Source of the DNA: Pseudogemmobacter bohemicus
GTDB lineage: Bacteria > Pseudomonadota > Alphaproteobacteria > Rhodobacterales > Rhodobacteraceae
Assembly (NCBI RefSeq): GCF_003290025.1
Contig: NZ_QNHG01000002.1
Location: 1,361,678 to 1,425,677 of the forward strand
Length of the DNA: 64,000 bases
Direction: 5' to 3'
A program made the translations under genes and the position numbers. The notes beneath the pieces were generated by a model. The model was not told where the DNA came from. It saw only the letters and a list, made by a program, of their open reading frames with translations, and ran no database searches. The stretch's first letter is position 1, and each line of letters opens with the position of its first letter. Positions 36,554 to 45,591 of the stretch are shown piece by piece.

Positions 36554-36876
36554 GGGCTTCTTTCTCGCTCCTTAGCTTGCGGCCTGTCGGTGCCGCATTC
36601 TCTGGCTGGGACATCCTGTCGGTTTCCGGTTTTTCAGCCGGGCGTGACGTGATTGCCCTATGGGCAGGCGCGCGTCAACAGTGACGCAACATCACGGGTA
36701 TAGGGCGGCCCTGTGCCGCAATTTTCTTGCCGTTAAGCGACAGGACGCGCATGCGACACGCCATGGCCCTTGCTTTTTCCGCGCCCATCGGGTGAGGTTG
36801 CCGGAACACGAGGCGCGAAGTCATGACCCGGGTGACCGGTTCGTGGCTTCTGTTTTTTTGAAGTGACGACAGCGAT
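36554..36876. other. Divergent promoter region etfQO/greA
   Basis: About 320 bases between two divergent genes, expected to hold both promoters. No clear consensus -35/-10 pair, FNR-type site or terminator was seen. A run of seven T lies about 20 bases before the greA start. Confidence 0.5.
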
Positions 36877-37347
36877 ATGGAAAAAATTCCGGTAACGAGG
36901 CGCGGCTTTGATGTGCTGGACGCAGAACTGAGGCAATTGAAGACCGAGGCGCGCCCCGCGATCATCCGCGACATTGCCGAGGCCAGGGCGCATGGCGACC
37001 TGTCGGAAAATGCCGAATATCACGCCGCGCGCGAGAAGCAGGGCTTTGTCGAGGGCCGGATCAAGGAACTCGAAGGCATCATCTCGCTGGCCGATGTGAT
37101 CGACCCTTCGACCCTGTCGGGCGCGATCAAATTCGGCGCCACGGTCACCGTGGTCGATGAGGACAGCGATGAGGAAAAGACCTGGCAGATCGTCGGCGAG
37201 GTCGAGGCCAATATCGAGCTTGGGCTGCTGAACATCCGCTCTCCGATCGCGCGCGCGCTGATCGGCAAGGAGGAGGGGGACAGCGTTGATGTCACCACTC
37301 CGGGCGGGCAGAAGAGCTACGAGATCCTGTCGGTGCGCTATATCTGA
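36877..37347 (+). CDS. greA: Transcription elongation factor GreA
   Basis: Rescues backtracked RNA polymerase by stimulating transcript cleavage. The 156-residue protein has the N-terminal coiled coil with the acidic tip in HGDLSENAEYHAAREKQG (about residues 40-57), and the C-terminal FKBP-like domain with IGKEEGDSVDVTTPGGQKSY near 130-150. Full family length. The next gene starts 13 bases after its stop, so they may be co-transcribed. Confidence 0.95.
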   Translation: MEKIPVTRRGFDVLDAELRQLKTEARPAIIRDIAEARAHGDLSENAEYHAAREKQGFVEGRIKELEGIISLADVIDPSTLSGAIKFGATVTVVDEDSDEEKTWQIVGEVEANIELGLLNIRSPIARALIGKEEGDSVDVTTPGGQKSYEILSVRYI

Positions 37348-37359
37348 GCCGGAGCCGTG

Positions 37360-38379
37360 ATGGCCGAAGAACCCGAGGATATGAAGAAAGCGAAACGTCT
37401 GGCCGCAGGGCCGGGCGCTTCGCCTGTGACCGAGATCGCCGCCGGGGTGATGTCGGGGATCTGGGTTGTGGCGGTGCTGGCCTGGGTCTTCACAGCGCCC
37501 GAAGGCGGCGAATCGCGGCTGCCGGGGCTGGTGATGACGCTTTTGATCCTGTTCCTGCCGCTGGCGCTGATCTGGGTCGCGGTGGTGACGCTGCGGCTGG
37601 TGGCCGATCTGCGCGCAGAGGCTGCCAGTCTGAAAGCCGCGATTGACGGCATGCGCGGCTCTTTCGTGGCCGCGCAGCAAGAGATCCGCAGCGTGATCAC
37701 CCGGCCCGAAGCCACGGTGCCACCCGCGTCCCGGCGTGAGACGGTGACCGAGGTGCCGGCCGGCCCTGCGAGCTTCTCTTCGCGCCGCGATCAGGCGCTT
37801 TCGGTGCCCTCGGCCGACCGCAAGGCCGCGCTGAGCCCGCCGCACCCCGAGCCCGAGGCCGAACAGCCGACGCTTGCGCTTGGCACGCCCAGCGATCTGG
37901 CACGTCAGCCGCTTTCCATCGAAGATTTCATCACCGCGCTGCAATTCCCCGAAAGCCCCGAGGACAAGGCCGGTTTCCGTGCCCTGCGTCTGGCGCTGGA
38001 GGATCGCGAGGTCGCGAAGCTGATCCGCGCCGCCCAGGATGTGCTGACGCTGCTGAGCCAGGAGGGCATCTATATGGATGACCTGCGCCCCGAGCTCTGC
38101 CATCCTGATATCTGGCGCCGCTTTGCCGCCGGAGAGCGCGGTCGTGGCATCGCGGCCATTGGCGGCATCCGCGACCGCTCGTCGCTGGCACTGGCCGCCG
38201 GGCGGCTGCGGGAAGACACCATTTTCCGCGACGCTGCTCATCACTTCCTGCGCACCTTCGACCGGGTCTTCCAGGTGTTTGAGCAAAATGCCAGCGATAA
38301 TGAGCTGATCCATTTCGCAGATACCCGCACCGCGCGCGCCTTCATGGTGCTGGGGCGTGTGGCGGGGGTGTTTGACTGA
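37360..38379 (+). CDS. Conserved membrane protein of unknown function
   Basis: A 339-residue protein not recognised as a named family. Two hydrophobic helices at about residues 23-45 and 57-80 are followed by a short coiled-coil-like region, a Pro/Glu-rich linker (about 115-180), and a cytoplasmic helical C-terminal domain that is well conserved in composition (LEDREVAKLIRAAQDVLTLL, HFLRTFDRVFQVFEQN). It follows greA by 13 bases. ATG at 37360 is preferred to the adjacent GTG at 37357. Confidence 0.75.
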   Translation: MAEEPEDMKKAKRLAAGPGASPVTEIAAGVMSGIWVVAVLAWVFTAPEGGESRLPGLVMTLLILFLPLALIWVAVVTLRLVADLRAEAASLKAAIDGMRGSFVAAQQEIRSVITRPEATVPPASRRETVTEVPAGPASFSSRRDQALSVPSADRKAALSPPHPEPEAEQPTLALGTPSDLARQPLSIEDFITALQFPESPEDKAGFRALRLALEDREVAKLIRAAQDVLTLLSQEGIYMDDLRPELCHPDIWRRFAAGERGRGIAAIGGIRDRSSLALAAGRLREDTIFRDAAHHFLRTFDRVFQVFEQNASDNELIHFADTRTARAFMVLGRVAGVFD

Positions 38380-38386
38380 TCGGGGC

Positions 38387-39013
38387 TCAGTCGCCGGGCT
38401 CAGTCGGCTGGCTGTCGGTGTCCAGCAGCCGCACCATGGTCGTGGCGGCGGCAAAGCCGAAGGCATAGCGCAACAGGCCAAGCTGATCGGTATGGGTGGC
38501 GACAAAGCCCTCGCGCTCATACAGCGCGCGGGCGCGGGGATTGCCCTCGATCACCTCAAGACGCACCGAGGGATAGCCGCGCCGCTGCGCCTCGCGGCAC
38601 AGCGTGGTGATCAGCGCGGTGCCGATGCCCAGTCCGCGGGCGCCGGCATCGACCGCGATCCCGTCGATCAGAAAGCGCTCATTATCGACCTCATGGCTCA
38701 GAAGCCTGAGCAGCCCCGCCCGCCAGGCCGAGCCGATCACGCCGTAAACCCGGCGCAGATCGCGCCTGGTGCCGCCCGAGAAACTGCCCTGCACCGATTT
38801 GAACCCGGCAAGCCCGATCAGCCGGCCATTGCCGTCCAGCGCCGAAAAGCAATGGTCTGGCCTCAGCCCGCGCGTCAGGAATTCCAGCGCCCGGCGGTCC
38901 GGCCCCATGACACGGCCGAGTTTTGCACCAAAGGCTTCCCAATAGATGCGGGCGGCGGTGTCGCGCTGATCCAGCGGAAAGCCGCGCCGGATGGAGAAGC
39001 TTTCAGGGCGCAA
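38387..39013 (-). CDS. GNAT-family N-acetyltransferase
   Basis: A 208-residue acetyl-CoA-dependent transferase fold. The acetyl-CoA loop is seen as VDAGARGLGIGTALI (about residues 120-134), and the later strand-helix as VRLEVIEGNPRARALYEREG followed by F. A TTG at 39013 is the likely start; it overlaps the mobB stop by 11 bases, which supports coupling. Substrate unknown; its place behind mobA-mobB does not show a link with molybdenum cofactor. Confidence 0.8.
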   Translation of the reverse strand: MRPESFSIRRGFPLDQRDTAARIYWEAFGAKLGRVMGPDRRALEFLTRGLRPDHCFSALDGNGRLIGLAGFKSVQGSFSGGTRRDLRRVYGVIGSAWRAGLLRLLSHEVDNERFLIDGIAVDAGARGLGIGTALITTLCREAQRRGYPSVRLEVIEGNPRARALYEREGFVATHTDQLGLLRYAFGFAAATTMVRLLDTDSQPTEPGD

Positions 39014-39503
39014 AACCGCATTCCTTCAGAATGAAATCCGCGACGGCACTGGCATCGTTCAGGTCGAGAAGCGGCACGCTCAGCCCCGGCAGGGCCGCAT
39101 CCGATGCCACCGCCCTGACCAGCGGGTCGCCGGGCTGGATCATCGGCCGGTCGGCGATGCCTTCGCGCCAGACCTCGATCTTCGGATGCGAATCGCGCTT
39201 ATAGCCCTCGACCAGCACCAGATCGACCGGGGCGAGCCGCGCCAGCACCGCTGTCAGATCCGGCTCGGGCCCGCGATGTTCGCGCAAAATGGCAAAGCGC
39301 TTTGACGAGGCCAGCACGACCTCCGCCGCACCCGCCTCGCGGTGGCGCCAGGTGTCCTTGCCGGGCTGGTCGAGATCGACATGGTGATGCACATGTTTCA
39401 CCGTCGAGACGCTGAGGCCGCGCCCGGTGATCTCGCGGACAAGGCGCTCCATCAGCGTGGTCTTGCCGCTGTTCTGCCAGCCGATGACGCCGTAGATCTT
39501 CAT
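39003..39503 (-). CDS. mobB: Molybdopterin-guanine dinucleotide biosynthesis protein B
   Basis: GTP-binding helper of MobA. The 166-residue P-loop protein shows GWQNSGKTTLMERLVREITG (about residues 7-26) and the later Walker B-like LVLVEGYKRDSHPKIEVWR. Its start overlaps the mobA stop by 4 bases. The pair points to molybdoenzymes using the bis-MGD cofactor elsewhere in the genome. Confidence 0.93.
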   Translation of the reverse strand: MKIYGVIGWQNSGKTTLMERLVREITGRGLSVSTVKHVHHHVDLDQPGKDTWRHREAGAAEVVLASSKRFAILREHRGPEPDLTAVLARLAPVDLVLVEGYKRDSHPKIEVWREGIADRPMIQPGDPLVRAVASDAALPGLSVPLLDLNDASAVADFILKECGFAP

Positions 39504-40072
39504 GCGGTACGGGCCTCGGCCCGGGCAAGGTCCTCCGGCGTGTTGAGATTGTCGAAAGCGGCGGCATCGGGGAAATCGACGGGTTGCGCGCCATGACGGG
39601 CGGCGAAATCGGCGATCTTCGGCTTCGCGCCCGAGGCGAGGAATTCCGCCAGCGGATCCGCCAGCGCGACCGGCCAGAATGCGGTCGCATTATGGTCGCG
39701 CCCGCCCGCGCGGGCAAAAGCCGGGCCCGGCCCGGCGGTCAAAAGGCGCGAGACCAGATCCGGCGGCAGGAATGGCGCATCCACCGGGTTCGAGACCAGC
39801 GCATCGGCGCCGCCCGTTTGCGCCGCCCGCAGCCCCGCAAGGATCCCAGCCAGCGGGCCAGGCGCGGTCTCGTCGGGCAATACGTCAAGCCCGGTGAATG
39901 CGAACCGCGCGGCATCGCCATTGGCAGAGATCATCAGGCGCGCGGCCTGGGGCTGCAACCGCCCGATCACATGCGTGATCAGCGGGCGCCCGTGCAGTTG
40001 CAGCAGGGCCTTATCCGCCCCGCCCATGCGGCGTCCCTGGCCCCCTGCGAGAATGACGGCAAAGACGCGCAA
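39500..40072 (-). CDS. mobA: Molybdenum cofactor guanylyltransferase
   Basis: Links GMP to molybdopterin to make MGD. The 190-residue nucleotidyltransferase shows LAGGQGRRMGGADKAL (about residues 8-23), DETAPGPLAGILAGL near 68, and SNPVDAPFLPPDL near 95. In other MobA proteins this last segment usually reads CDTP or CDMP, so the Asp is kept while its neighbours differ. First gene of mobA-mobB-GNAT. Confidence 0.92.
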   Translation of the reverse strand: MRVFAVILAGGQGRRMGGADKALLQLHGRPLITHVIGRLQPQAARLMISANGDAARFAFTGLDVLPDETAPGPLAGILAGLRAAQTGGADALVSNPVDAPFLPPDLVSRLLTAGPGPAFARAGGRDHNATAFWPVALADPLAEFLASGAKPKIADFAARHGAQPVDFPDAAAFDNLNTPEDLARAEARTA

Positions 40073-40108
40073 ATCTGGCTGGCTCCCCTGACGGACGGGG
40101 CCGGCGGA

Positions 40109-40735
40109 TCAGTTGACCCGCTGACCCTTTTTATCGACAAGGACCACCCCATGCCCGGCGCCGGGATTGTCGTTTTCCTCGGTCACGATGCGGGTGGTGA
40201 CGCCTGGCAGCCCGGCAAAAGACGCATCGAGCCTTTTCGGGAAATAGCTTGAGGTCAGGCCCTCGAAACCCGGGACCGGGCGCAGGATGCCCGCGATAGA
40301 GCGGGCGCAATGCGCCTTGGGCACCGCGCCATTCGACAGCGCCCTTTGCAGGATCTCCTCGGCGACAGCGGGTGAAACGAGCAGCTTGCGCTCGATCACA
40401 TGGAATTTCTCGCTCTCCGAGTCGCGGGCATGGTAGTCGAGGTAGAAATTCACCATGCGGTCGGTCATGCCGAAATGCACGTCATTGCGCTCGGGCGCGG
40501 CATCATGCTGCCAGGTGCCGGCCGGGTCGAACAGAATGCGCTGCGAGCCGTTGATCAGCAGCGCCGAATGCGCCCCCGAGCCGTTGCGGTCATTGATGGT
40601 GGTGAACAGCGTGATCTCGGTCGGAGCGCCGGCAACAAAGGTCGCGCGGGCGACCTGGTCATCCGGAGCCCAGATAGATTCCGCGCAGGATGACAGCGTC
40701 AGCACCATCGCGAGAGCGGCAAAAAGGCGATACAT
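40109..40735 (-). CDS. Lipoprotein with possible permuted NlpC/P60-like fold
   Basis: A 208-residue protein with a lipoprotein signal (MYRLFAALAMVLTLSSC, Cys at 17). The mature part has NGSGAHSALLINGSQRILFD then PAGTW (about residues 51-75), a conserved YH near 100, and KAHCARSIAGIL near 140. The order His first, Cys later is that of permuted papain-like (YaeF/YiiX/LRAT-type) enzymes, which act on amides or lipids. That link is my inference. No named family recognised. It is co-directional with the oxidase subunit IV gene, from which it is split by a strong hairpin. Confidence 0.7.
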   Translation of the reverse strand: MYRLFAALAMVLTLSSCAESIWAPDDQVARATFVAGAPTEITLFTTINDRNGSGAHSALLINGSQRILFDPAGTWQHDAAPERNDVHFGMTDRMVNFYLDYHARDSESEKFHVIERKLLVSPAVAEEILQRALSNGAVPKAHCARSIAGILRPVPGFEGLTSSYFPKRLDASFAGLPGVTTRIVTEENDNPGAGHGVVLVDKKGQRVN

Positions 40736-40745
40736 GGAAACTCTC

Positions 40746-40780
40746 CCGGCCCCCTGCGCCGGACCCGCAGCGGGGGCCGG
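40746..40780 (-). terminator. GC-rich hairpin after oxidase subunit IV gene
   Basis: CCGGCCCCC (40746-40754) pairs with GGGGGCCGG (40772-40780), extended inward by TGCG/CGCA. On the minus strand it lies 16 bases beyond the subunit IV stop and is followed by GAGAGTTT, a weak T tract. Probably a terminator or a stem that stabilises the 3' end. Confidence 0.65.
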
Positions 40781-40795
40781 CTTTGAGGCGTAAAA

Positions 40796-40945
40796 TCAGG
40801 TCCGCGCGAGGCCGAGGAAGGCCAGCACCACAACACAAAAAACGATCGTCCAGGTTACCACCCGGATAAAGCCCGCAAAGGTCTTCTCCTGGACACGGAT
40901 ATCCATGCTGCCATGCGCGTGATCGACTTGGTTATGATCGGCCAT
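40796..40945 (-). CDS. ctaH: aa3-type cytochrome c oxidase subunit IV
   Basis: A 49-residue single-helix membrane protein. The start MADHNQVDHAHGSMDIRVQE is followed by KTFAGFIRVVTWTIVFCVVV then LAFLGLART, one membrane helix with a short charged N-terminus. This matches the small bacterial subunit IV family (COX4_pro_2) that packs against subunits I and III in Paracoccus and Rhodobacter. As in those organisms it is not next to the main oxidase genes. The symbol follows my recollection of the Paracoccus name. Confidence 0.88.
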   Translation of the reverse strand: MADHNQVDHAHGSMDIRVQEKTFAGFIRVVTWTIVFCVVVLAFLGLART

Positions 40946-41114
40946 TCTTCATTCCCCGGGAACAGATGCTTTCCCGCCTGTTAGCCGATTAGCGGCCTGC
41001 TGTCACCCTTTGGACGCGGTGATGGATGCAGGAAGATGCGGCGGTGATGTATCTTTCCCGCGCCCGGATCTGACCCTGGAATTGCGCCCGGTTTCGTGGA
41101 TGCTGCCGCCGGGC

Positions 41115-41600
41115 TCAGCCGCCATCGCCCGCCCAGACCGAGGCATCCCCGGATTCGCCGCCACCCCAGCCCTGCACCAGGCGAAAGCCGATCCGGACCG
41201 GCGGCGCCTCGGGCGAGAGTTTCGGCACCGCCCTGAGCATGACCGAGAGCTGGCTGACATGCTGCACCATCTGGGTGCGGATGCCGTCTTCGTCCTGGCC
41301 GAAAAAGGTCAGCAGGTCCGGGGCGGACCAGCCCAGCCCCTCGATCCGCAGCACACCCGCCGCGCCGCCGGTGAAACCCATGGCGATCTCCTGGCTCTGG
41401 TCCAGCTGGCTCTCGAACTGGCGGATATAGATCACCAGCCGCTCGCAGGCCGATTCGGCGGCGGTTTTGGGCGCCGCAGCCGGCGGGCCGGCGGCGGATT
41501 TGCCCCTGGTGGAGGGGGCCGCGCTGCGCGCGGATTTAGCGGCTTTCGCCGCAGGGGCGGCGGCGGGGAGGGCGGGTTTGGATCGGGTCTTTTCAGTCAT
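41115..41600 (-). CDS. DUF6173 family protein
   Basis: A 161-residue cytoplasmic protein. The first 55 residues are Ala/Pro/Lys-rich and probably disordered. The conserved domain starts near residue 60 (ACERLVIYIRQFESQLDQSQ) and includes GGAAGVLRIEGLGWSAPDLL and MVQHVSQLSVMLRAVPK. No known function. ATG at 41600 overlaps the stop of the MBL hydrolase gene by 4 bases, so the two are co-translated. Confidence 0.82.
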   Translation of the reverse strand: MTEKTRSKPALPAAAPAAKAAKSARSAAPSTRGKSAAGPPAAAPKTAAESACERLVIYIRQFESQLDQSQEIAMGFTGGAAGVLRIEGLGWSAPDLLTFFGQDEDGIRTQMVQHVSQLSVMLRAVPKLSPEAPPVRIGFRLVQGWGGGESGDASVWAGDGG

Positions 41601-42646
41601 GCCTTTTGCCACAGCCATGCCCCATCGGGGCCGGGGAAACGGGTGATCTCGCCGCGCTGGTAAAGGTGGTTCAGATGCGCCACCGCCTCGGCCAGCGCGA
41701 GGCCAAGCTCGCCTTCGCCGATCCTGCGGCGGAACAGCAGCGGGAAGCAAGCCACAGCGGTCTGCGGCGTGGCGAGGAAGTCGCGCAGCCGGTCCAGCGC
41801 GGAAAGGTGGTTCCCGACCATCTGCCGCAGCCGGAAGGGAAGGCCGGTAAAGGGCAGCTTATGGCCCGGCAGCACCAGCTGATCCGCGCGTGCGAAGGTA
41901 CTCAGCCGGGTGCAGCTTTCCAGCCATTCGTCCAGCGGATCGGCTTCGGGCTCGGCAGGGTAGACGCCGATATTGGCGGAAATGCCGGGCAAAAGCTGAT
42001 CGCCGCCCAGGACCAGCCCGCTGCTTCCGGCGCCCCCGGTCTCGGGGGCCTCGCTCCAGAGTGTTGCATGCGACGGCGCGTGACCATGGCCGATGCGGAT
42101 CCGCCAGTCGCGCCCGCCCAGATGCAGGCTCTGGCCCTCTTGCAGCCGGGTAAAGCCCGGCGGCAGCGGCGCCACGCAGTCCGAGGCGTTGAACGGGCGC
42201 TCTGCCATCCGGCGCTCCAGATCGGCGGGCGCCATGCCGGCGCGTTTCCAGAAGGTGATCGCCTCGGGCGAGGGGCGCTCTTCGGGCGTGTTCAGCAGCA
42301 TCCGGGCGTAAAGCCAGGCGGTGCGGGTGATCAGCAGCTCGGCGCCCCGGGCGATGAACCAGCCCGCCATGCCGATATGGTCGGGATGGTGATGGGTGAC
42401 GACCAGCCGCCTGACCGGCTTGCCGGCAAGGGGGCCGGCCAGCAAGGCCTCCCACCCTTTGACCGCGCGGCGCGAATGGATGCCGCAATCAATCAGCGTC
42501 CAGCCATTGCCCTCGTCCAGCGCATAAGCATTCACATGATCCAGCGCCCAGGGCAGCGGCAGCCGCAGCCAGAGGATGCCGGGCGCGACCTCGGTGGCGG
42601 TGCCGGGGGCGGGGGGCTCGGGGAAAGGGTGTCGGATTTCATCCAT
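41597..42646 (-). CDS. Metallo-beta-lactamase-fold hydrolase
   Basis: A 349-residue metal-dependent hydrolase. The zinc motif THHHPDHIG lies at about residue 83. Further ligands are in HGHAPSH near 190, LGGDQLLPG near 215 and LPGHKLPF near 260. No signal peptide. Substrate unknown; the family includes thioesterases and lactonases. The gene starts a two-gene unit with the DUF6173 gene. Divergent from the secreted nuclease gene. Confidence 0.87.
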   Translation of the reverse strand: MDEIRHPFPEPPAPGTATEVAPGILWLRLPLPWALDHVNAYALDEGNGWTLIDCGIHSRRAVKGWEALLAGPLAGKPVRRLVVTHHHPDHIGMAGWFIARGAELLITRTAWLYARMLLNTPEERPSPEAITFWKRAGMAPADLERRMAERPFNASDCVAPLPPGFTRLQEGQSLHLGGRDWRIRIGHGHAPSHATLWSEAPETGGAGSSGLVLGGDQLLPGISANIGVYPAEPEADPLDEWLESCTRLSTFARADQLVLPGHKLPFTGLPFRLRQMVGNHLSALDRLRDFLATPQTAVACFPLLFRRRIGEGELGLALAEAVAHLNHLYQRGEITRFPGPDGAWLWQKA

Positions 42647-42791
42647 GACCCATCCATGGCCCGCCGGCGTTGCGGGGGCAAGGGTGAGGGGCTGGGGCGG
42701 GGTCTGGCCCGGGGGGCAGGTGTCGGGGCCTTGTTAACCTTGGTTAATATTTCCGCTGGACCCCGGCGGCAGCCTGGTGCAGGCAGAAGGC

Positions 42792-43463
42792 ATGAGCGGG
42801 TTTCTGGTGCAGTTCTTCTTTGTTTCGGCAGTGTCTGCCTCGACGCTAATCAGCGGCCGGCCGCAGGTCACCGATGGCGATACGCTGAATTTCGGCGCGG
42901 TGAGCATCCGCCTTCACGGCATCGACGCGCCCGAGGCCGGCCAGAACTGCCCGCGCCCGGAGGGCGCCAGCTGGGCCTGCGGCACCGCCGCGACCGAGGC
43001 GCTGGCGGCGCTGGTGGCGGGCCAGGATATCCGCTGCGAGGCGCTGGACCGTGACCGCTTTGACAGGGTGATCGCCCGTTGCGAGGCAGGCGGGCGCGAT
43101 CTTGGTCAGGCACTGGTCGAAAGCGGCCTCGCCTGGGCCTATACCCGCTATTCCGACGCCTACACCGCTGATGAGGCGCGGGCAAAAGCCGCTGGCCTCG
43201 GCATCTGGTCCGCCCCCTCGCAAACCCCTGCGCAAACCGCCTGGGATTACCGCTCGGGCCGCTGGAGCGAGGCCGCCGGCGATGTGTCGCTGGAGGACTG
43301 CCCGATCAAGGGCAATATCTCGAAGTCGGGCGAGCGGATCTACCACATGCCCTGGTCGCCGGCCTGGGCAAAGACCTCCATCCGCGAGGATCAGGGCGAG
43401 CGCTGGTTTTGCGACGAGGCCGAGGCCCGGGCCGCCGGCTGGCGCCCCGCACGCTGGAAGTAA
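42792..43463 (+). CDS. Secreted staphylococcal-nuclease-like protein
   Basis: A 223-residue protein with a short N-terminal signal (MSGFLVQFFFVSAVSA) and an SNase fold: VTDGDTLNFGAVSIRLHGID then APE (about residues 24-47), RFDRVIARCEAGGRDLGQAL near 95, and YADEARAKAAGLGIW-like segment near 130-140 (seen as TADEARAKAAGLGIW). A C-terminal domain with CPIKGNIS and YHMPWSPAW is often fused to this nuclease in Rhodobacteraceae. Predicted periplasmic or external, calcium-dependent. Confidence 0.85.
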   Translation: MSGFLVQFFFVSAVSASTLISGRPQVTDGDTLNFGAVSIRLHGIDAPEAGQNCPRPEGASWACGTAATEALAALVAGQDIRCEALDRDRFDRVIARCEAGGRDLGQALVESGLAWAYTRYSDAYTADEARAKAAGLGIWSAPSQTPAQTAWDYRSGRWSEAAGDVSLEDCPIKGNISKSGERIYHMPWSPAWAKTSIREDQGERWFCDEAEARAAGWRPARWK

Positions 43464-43484
43464 CAGCCGGGCGGGGGGCGGGGC

Positions 43485-45461
43485 TCAGATATCCAGCTCT
43501 TCCGCATTGGCGAAACGGGCTTTCTCCTGGATGAACTGAAAGCGCAGCTCGGGCTTTTTGCCCATCAGGTCATTGACCAGTGTTTTCGTCGATTCGCGCT
43601 CATCCTCATCGACCGAGACCCGGATCAGCTTGCGCGTTGCCGGGTTCATCGTGGTGTCTTTCAGGTCCTTGGCATCCATCTCGCCAAGACCCTTGAAACG
43701 CTGCACGTCGATCTTGCCCTTGCCGCCCAGCCCTTTGGCCAGCCATTCCTCTTTCTCGGCATCATTTGAGACATAGAGACGCTTTGCCCCCTGGGTCAGC
43801 CGGTAAAGCGGCGGGCAGGCGAGGTAGAGATGCCCTTTATGGATCAGCTGCGGCATCTGCTCGTAGAAGAATGTCATCAGCAGCGAGGCGATATGGGCAC
43901 CGTCCACATCGGCATCGGTCATAATGATGATCTTGTCATAGCGCAGATCGTCGATGCGGAAGCGTTCCTTCATGCCCACGCCAAGCGCCTCGCAGATGTC
44001 GCGGATCTCGGCGTTGTCCGAAAGCTTGCTTGCCGCCGCGCCCAGCACGTTCAGCACCTTGCCGCGCAGAGGCAGCAGGGCCTGGAAATTGCGGTCGCGG
44101 GCACCCTTGCCGCTGCCGCCGGCCGAATCGCCCTCGACGAGGAAAAGCTCGGTCCCCTTGCGGTTCGAGGCCGAACAATCGACCAGTTTCCCCGGCAGGC
44201 GCAGCCTTTTGGTGGCGGTCTTGCGCTGCGTTTCCTTTTCCGCGCGGCGTTTGAGCCGTTCCTCGGCGCGCAGCACGAGGAAATCGAGAATGGCGCCCGC
44301 CGATTTCGGATCGCTGGCAAGCCAGGTGTCGAAATGGTCACGAACGGCGTTTTCCACCCATTTAGCGGCCTCTTCCGTGGCCAGCCGGTCCTTGGTCTGG
44401 CCGACAAATTGCGGCTCGCGGATAAAGACCGAGATCAGGGCGCAGCCGCCGGTCAGCATATCCTCGCGGGTTATCTGGTCGGCCTTGCGGTTTTTCACCC
44501 GGTCGCCATAGGCGCGGATGCCTTTCAGGATCGCGGCCCAGAAGCCCGTCTCATGGGTGCCGCCCTCGGGCGTCGGCACGGTATTGGTGTAAGACGAGAT
44601 GAAACCGTCGCGCAAAGGCGTCCAGTTGATCGCCCATTCGACCGAGCCCGGGACGCCGAATTTCTCGCGGAACGAGACTTTGCCCGCGAAAGGCTTCTCG
44701 GCATAGGTCTGGTCTTTTTGCAGCTGTTCACCGAGATATTCGCCGAGACCTCCCGGGTAGTGGAAGGTGGCCTCCAGCGGCATATCGCCATCCGGGATCG
44801 CCGATTTCCAGCGGATTTCAACACCGGAATAGAGATAGGCCTTGGAGCGCACCATCTTCATCAGCCGCGCGGGGCGGAAGCTCTGATGGCCGAAAATCTC
44901 GGCATCGGGGTGGAAGATCACGGTGGTGCCGCGCCGGTTCGGCGCCGGTCCGACCTTTACGACCGGACCTTTGGGCTTGCCGCGCGAAAACTCCTGGACG
45001 TAAAGCTCTTTGTTGCGCGCCACTTCGACCCGCATATGGTCGGACAGTGCGTTTACCACCGAAGAGCCGACGCCGTTCAGCCCGCCGCTTGTCTCATAGG
45101 CGTCGCCATTGAACTTGCCGCCGGCATGGAGCGTGCAGAGGATCACCTCCAGCGCGGATTTGTCGGGGAATTTCGGATGCGGATCGACCGGGATGCCGCG
45201 CCCGTTGTCGCGGATCGAGACCGAGCCATCCGCCATCAGCTCGACCTCGATGCGGTTGGCATGGCCGGCGACGGCCTCGTCCATCGAATTGTCGAGGATC
45301 TCGGCGGCAAGATGGTGATAGGCGCGCTCGTCAATGCCGCCGATATACATGCCGGGCCGCATCCGCACCGCTTCGAGCGGCTCAAGCACCTCGATCGAGG
45401 AGGCGTCATAGGTTTGCTGGTTCGGCGCGGCGAGGAGATCGCCGGAATCATTCGGGGCCAT
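43485..45461 (-). CDS. parE: DNA topoisomerase IV subunit B
   Basis: ATPase subunit of the decatenating topoisomerase. The 658-residue protein has the GHKL ATP site with EILDNSMDEAVAGHA (about residue 55), DNGRGIPVDPHPK (about 80) and GGLNGVGSSVVNALS (about 124), then a Toprim domain with LFLVEGDSAGGSGKGARDR near 450 and MTDADVDGAHIASLLMTFFY near 525. The length and the RMRPGMYIGG start fit ParE better than GyrB. No parC in the window. Confidence 0.94.
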   Translation of the reverse strand: MAPNDSGDLLAAPNQQTYDASSIEVLEPLEAVRMRPGMYIGGIDERAYHHLAAEILDNSMDEAVAGHANRIEVELMADGSVSIRDNGRGIPVDPHPKFPDKSALEVILCTLHAGGKFNGDAYETSGGLNGVGSSVVNALSDHMRVEVARNKELYVQEFSRGKPKGPVVKVGPAPNRRGTTVIFHPDAEIFGHQSFRPARLMKMVRSKAYLYSGVEIRWKSAIPDGDMPLEATFHYPGGLGEYLGEQLQKDQTYAEKPFAGKVSFREKFGVPGSVEWAINWTPLRDGFISSYTNTVPTPEGGTHETGFWAAILKGIRAYGDRVKNRKADQITREDMLTGGCALISVFIREPQFVGQTKDRLATEEAAKWVENAVRDHFDTWLASDPKSAGAILDFLVLRAEERLKRRAEKETQRKTATKRLRLPGKLVDCSASNRKGTELFLVEGDSAGGSGKGARDRNFQALLPLRGKVLNVLGAAASKLSDNAEIRDICEALGVGMKERFRIDDLRYDKIIIMTDADVDGAHIASLLMTFFYEQMPQLIHKGHLYLACPPLYRLTQGAKRLYVSNDAEKEEWLAKGLGGKGKIDVQRFKGLGEMDAKDLKDTTMNPATRKLIRVSVDEDERESTKTLVNDLMGKKPELRFQFIQEKARFANAEELDI

Positions 45462-45591
45462 GCGCTGCTCTTATGGTTTCTTGTGCAGCATTAGACCACC
45501 GCGAGGGGCAGGCGCGCAAGATCCAGGGGGGAATTTCCCTGGCTGGCCGGGCCGCGGGCGCTGCCCCCGTCTGCCTCGGGCAGACTCCCCC

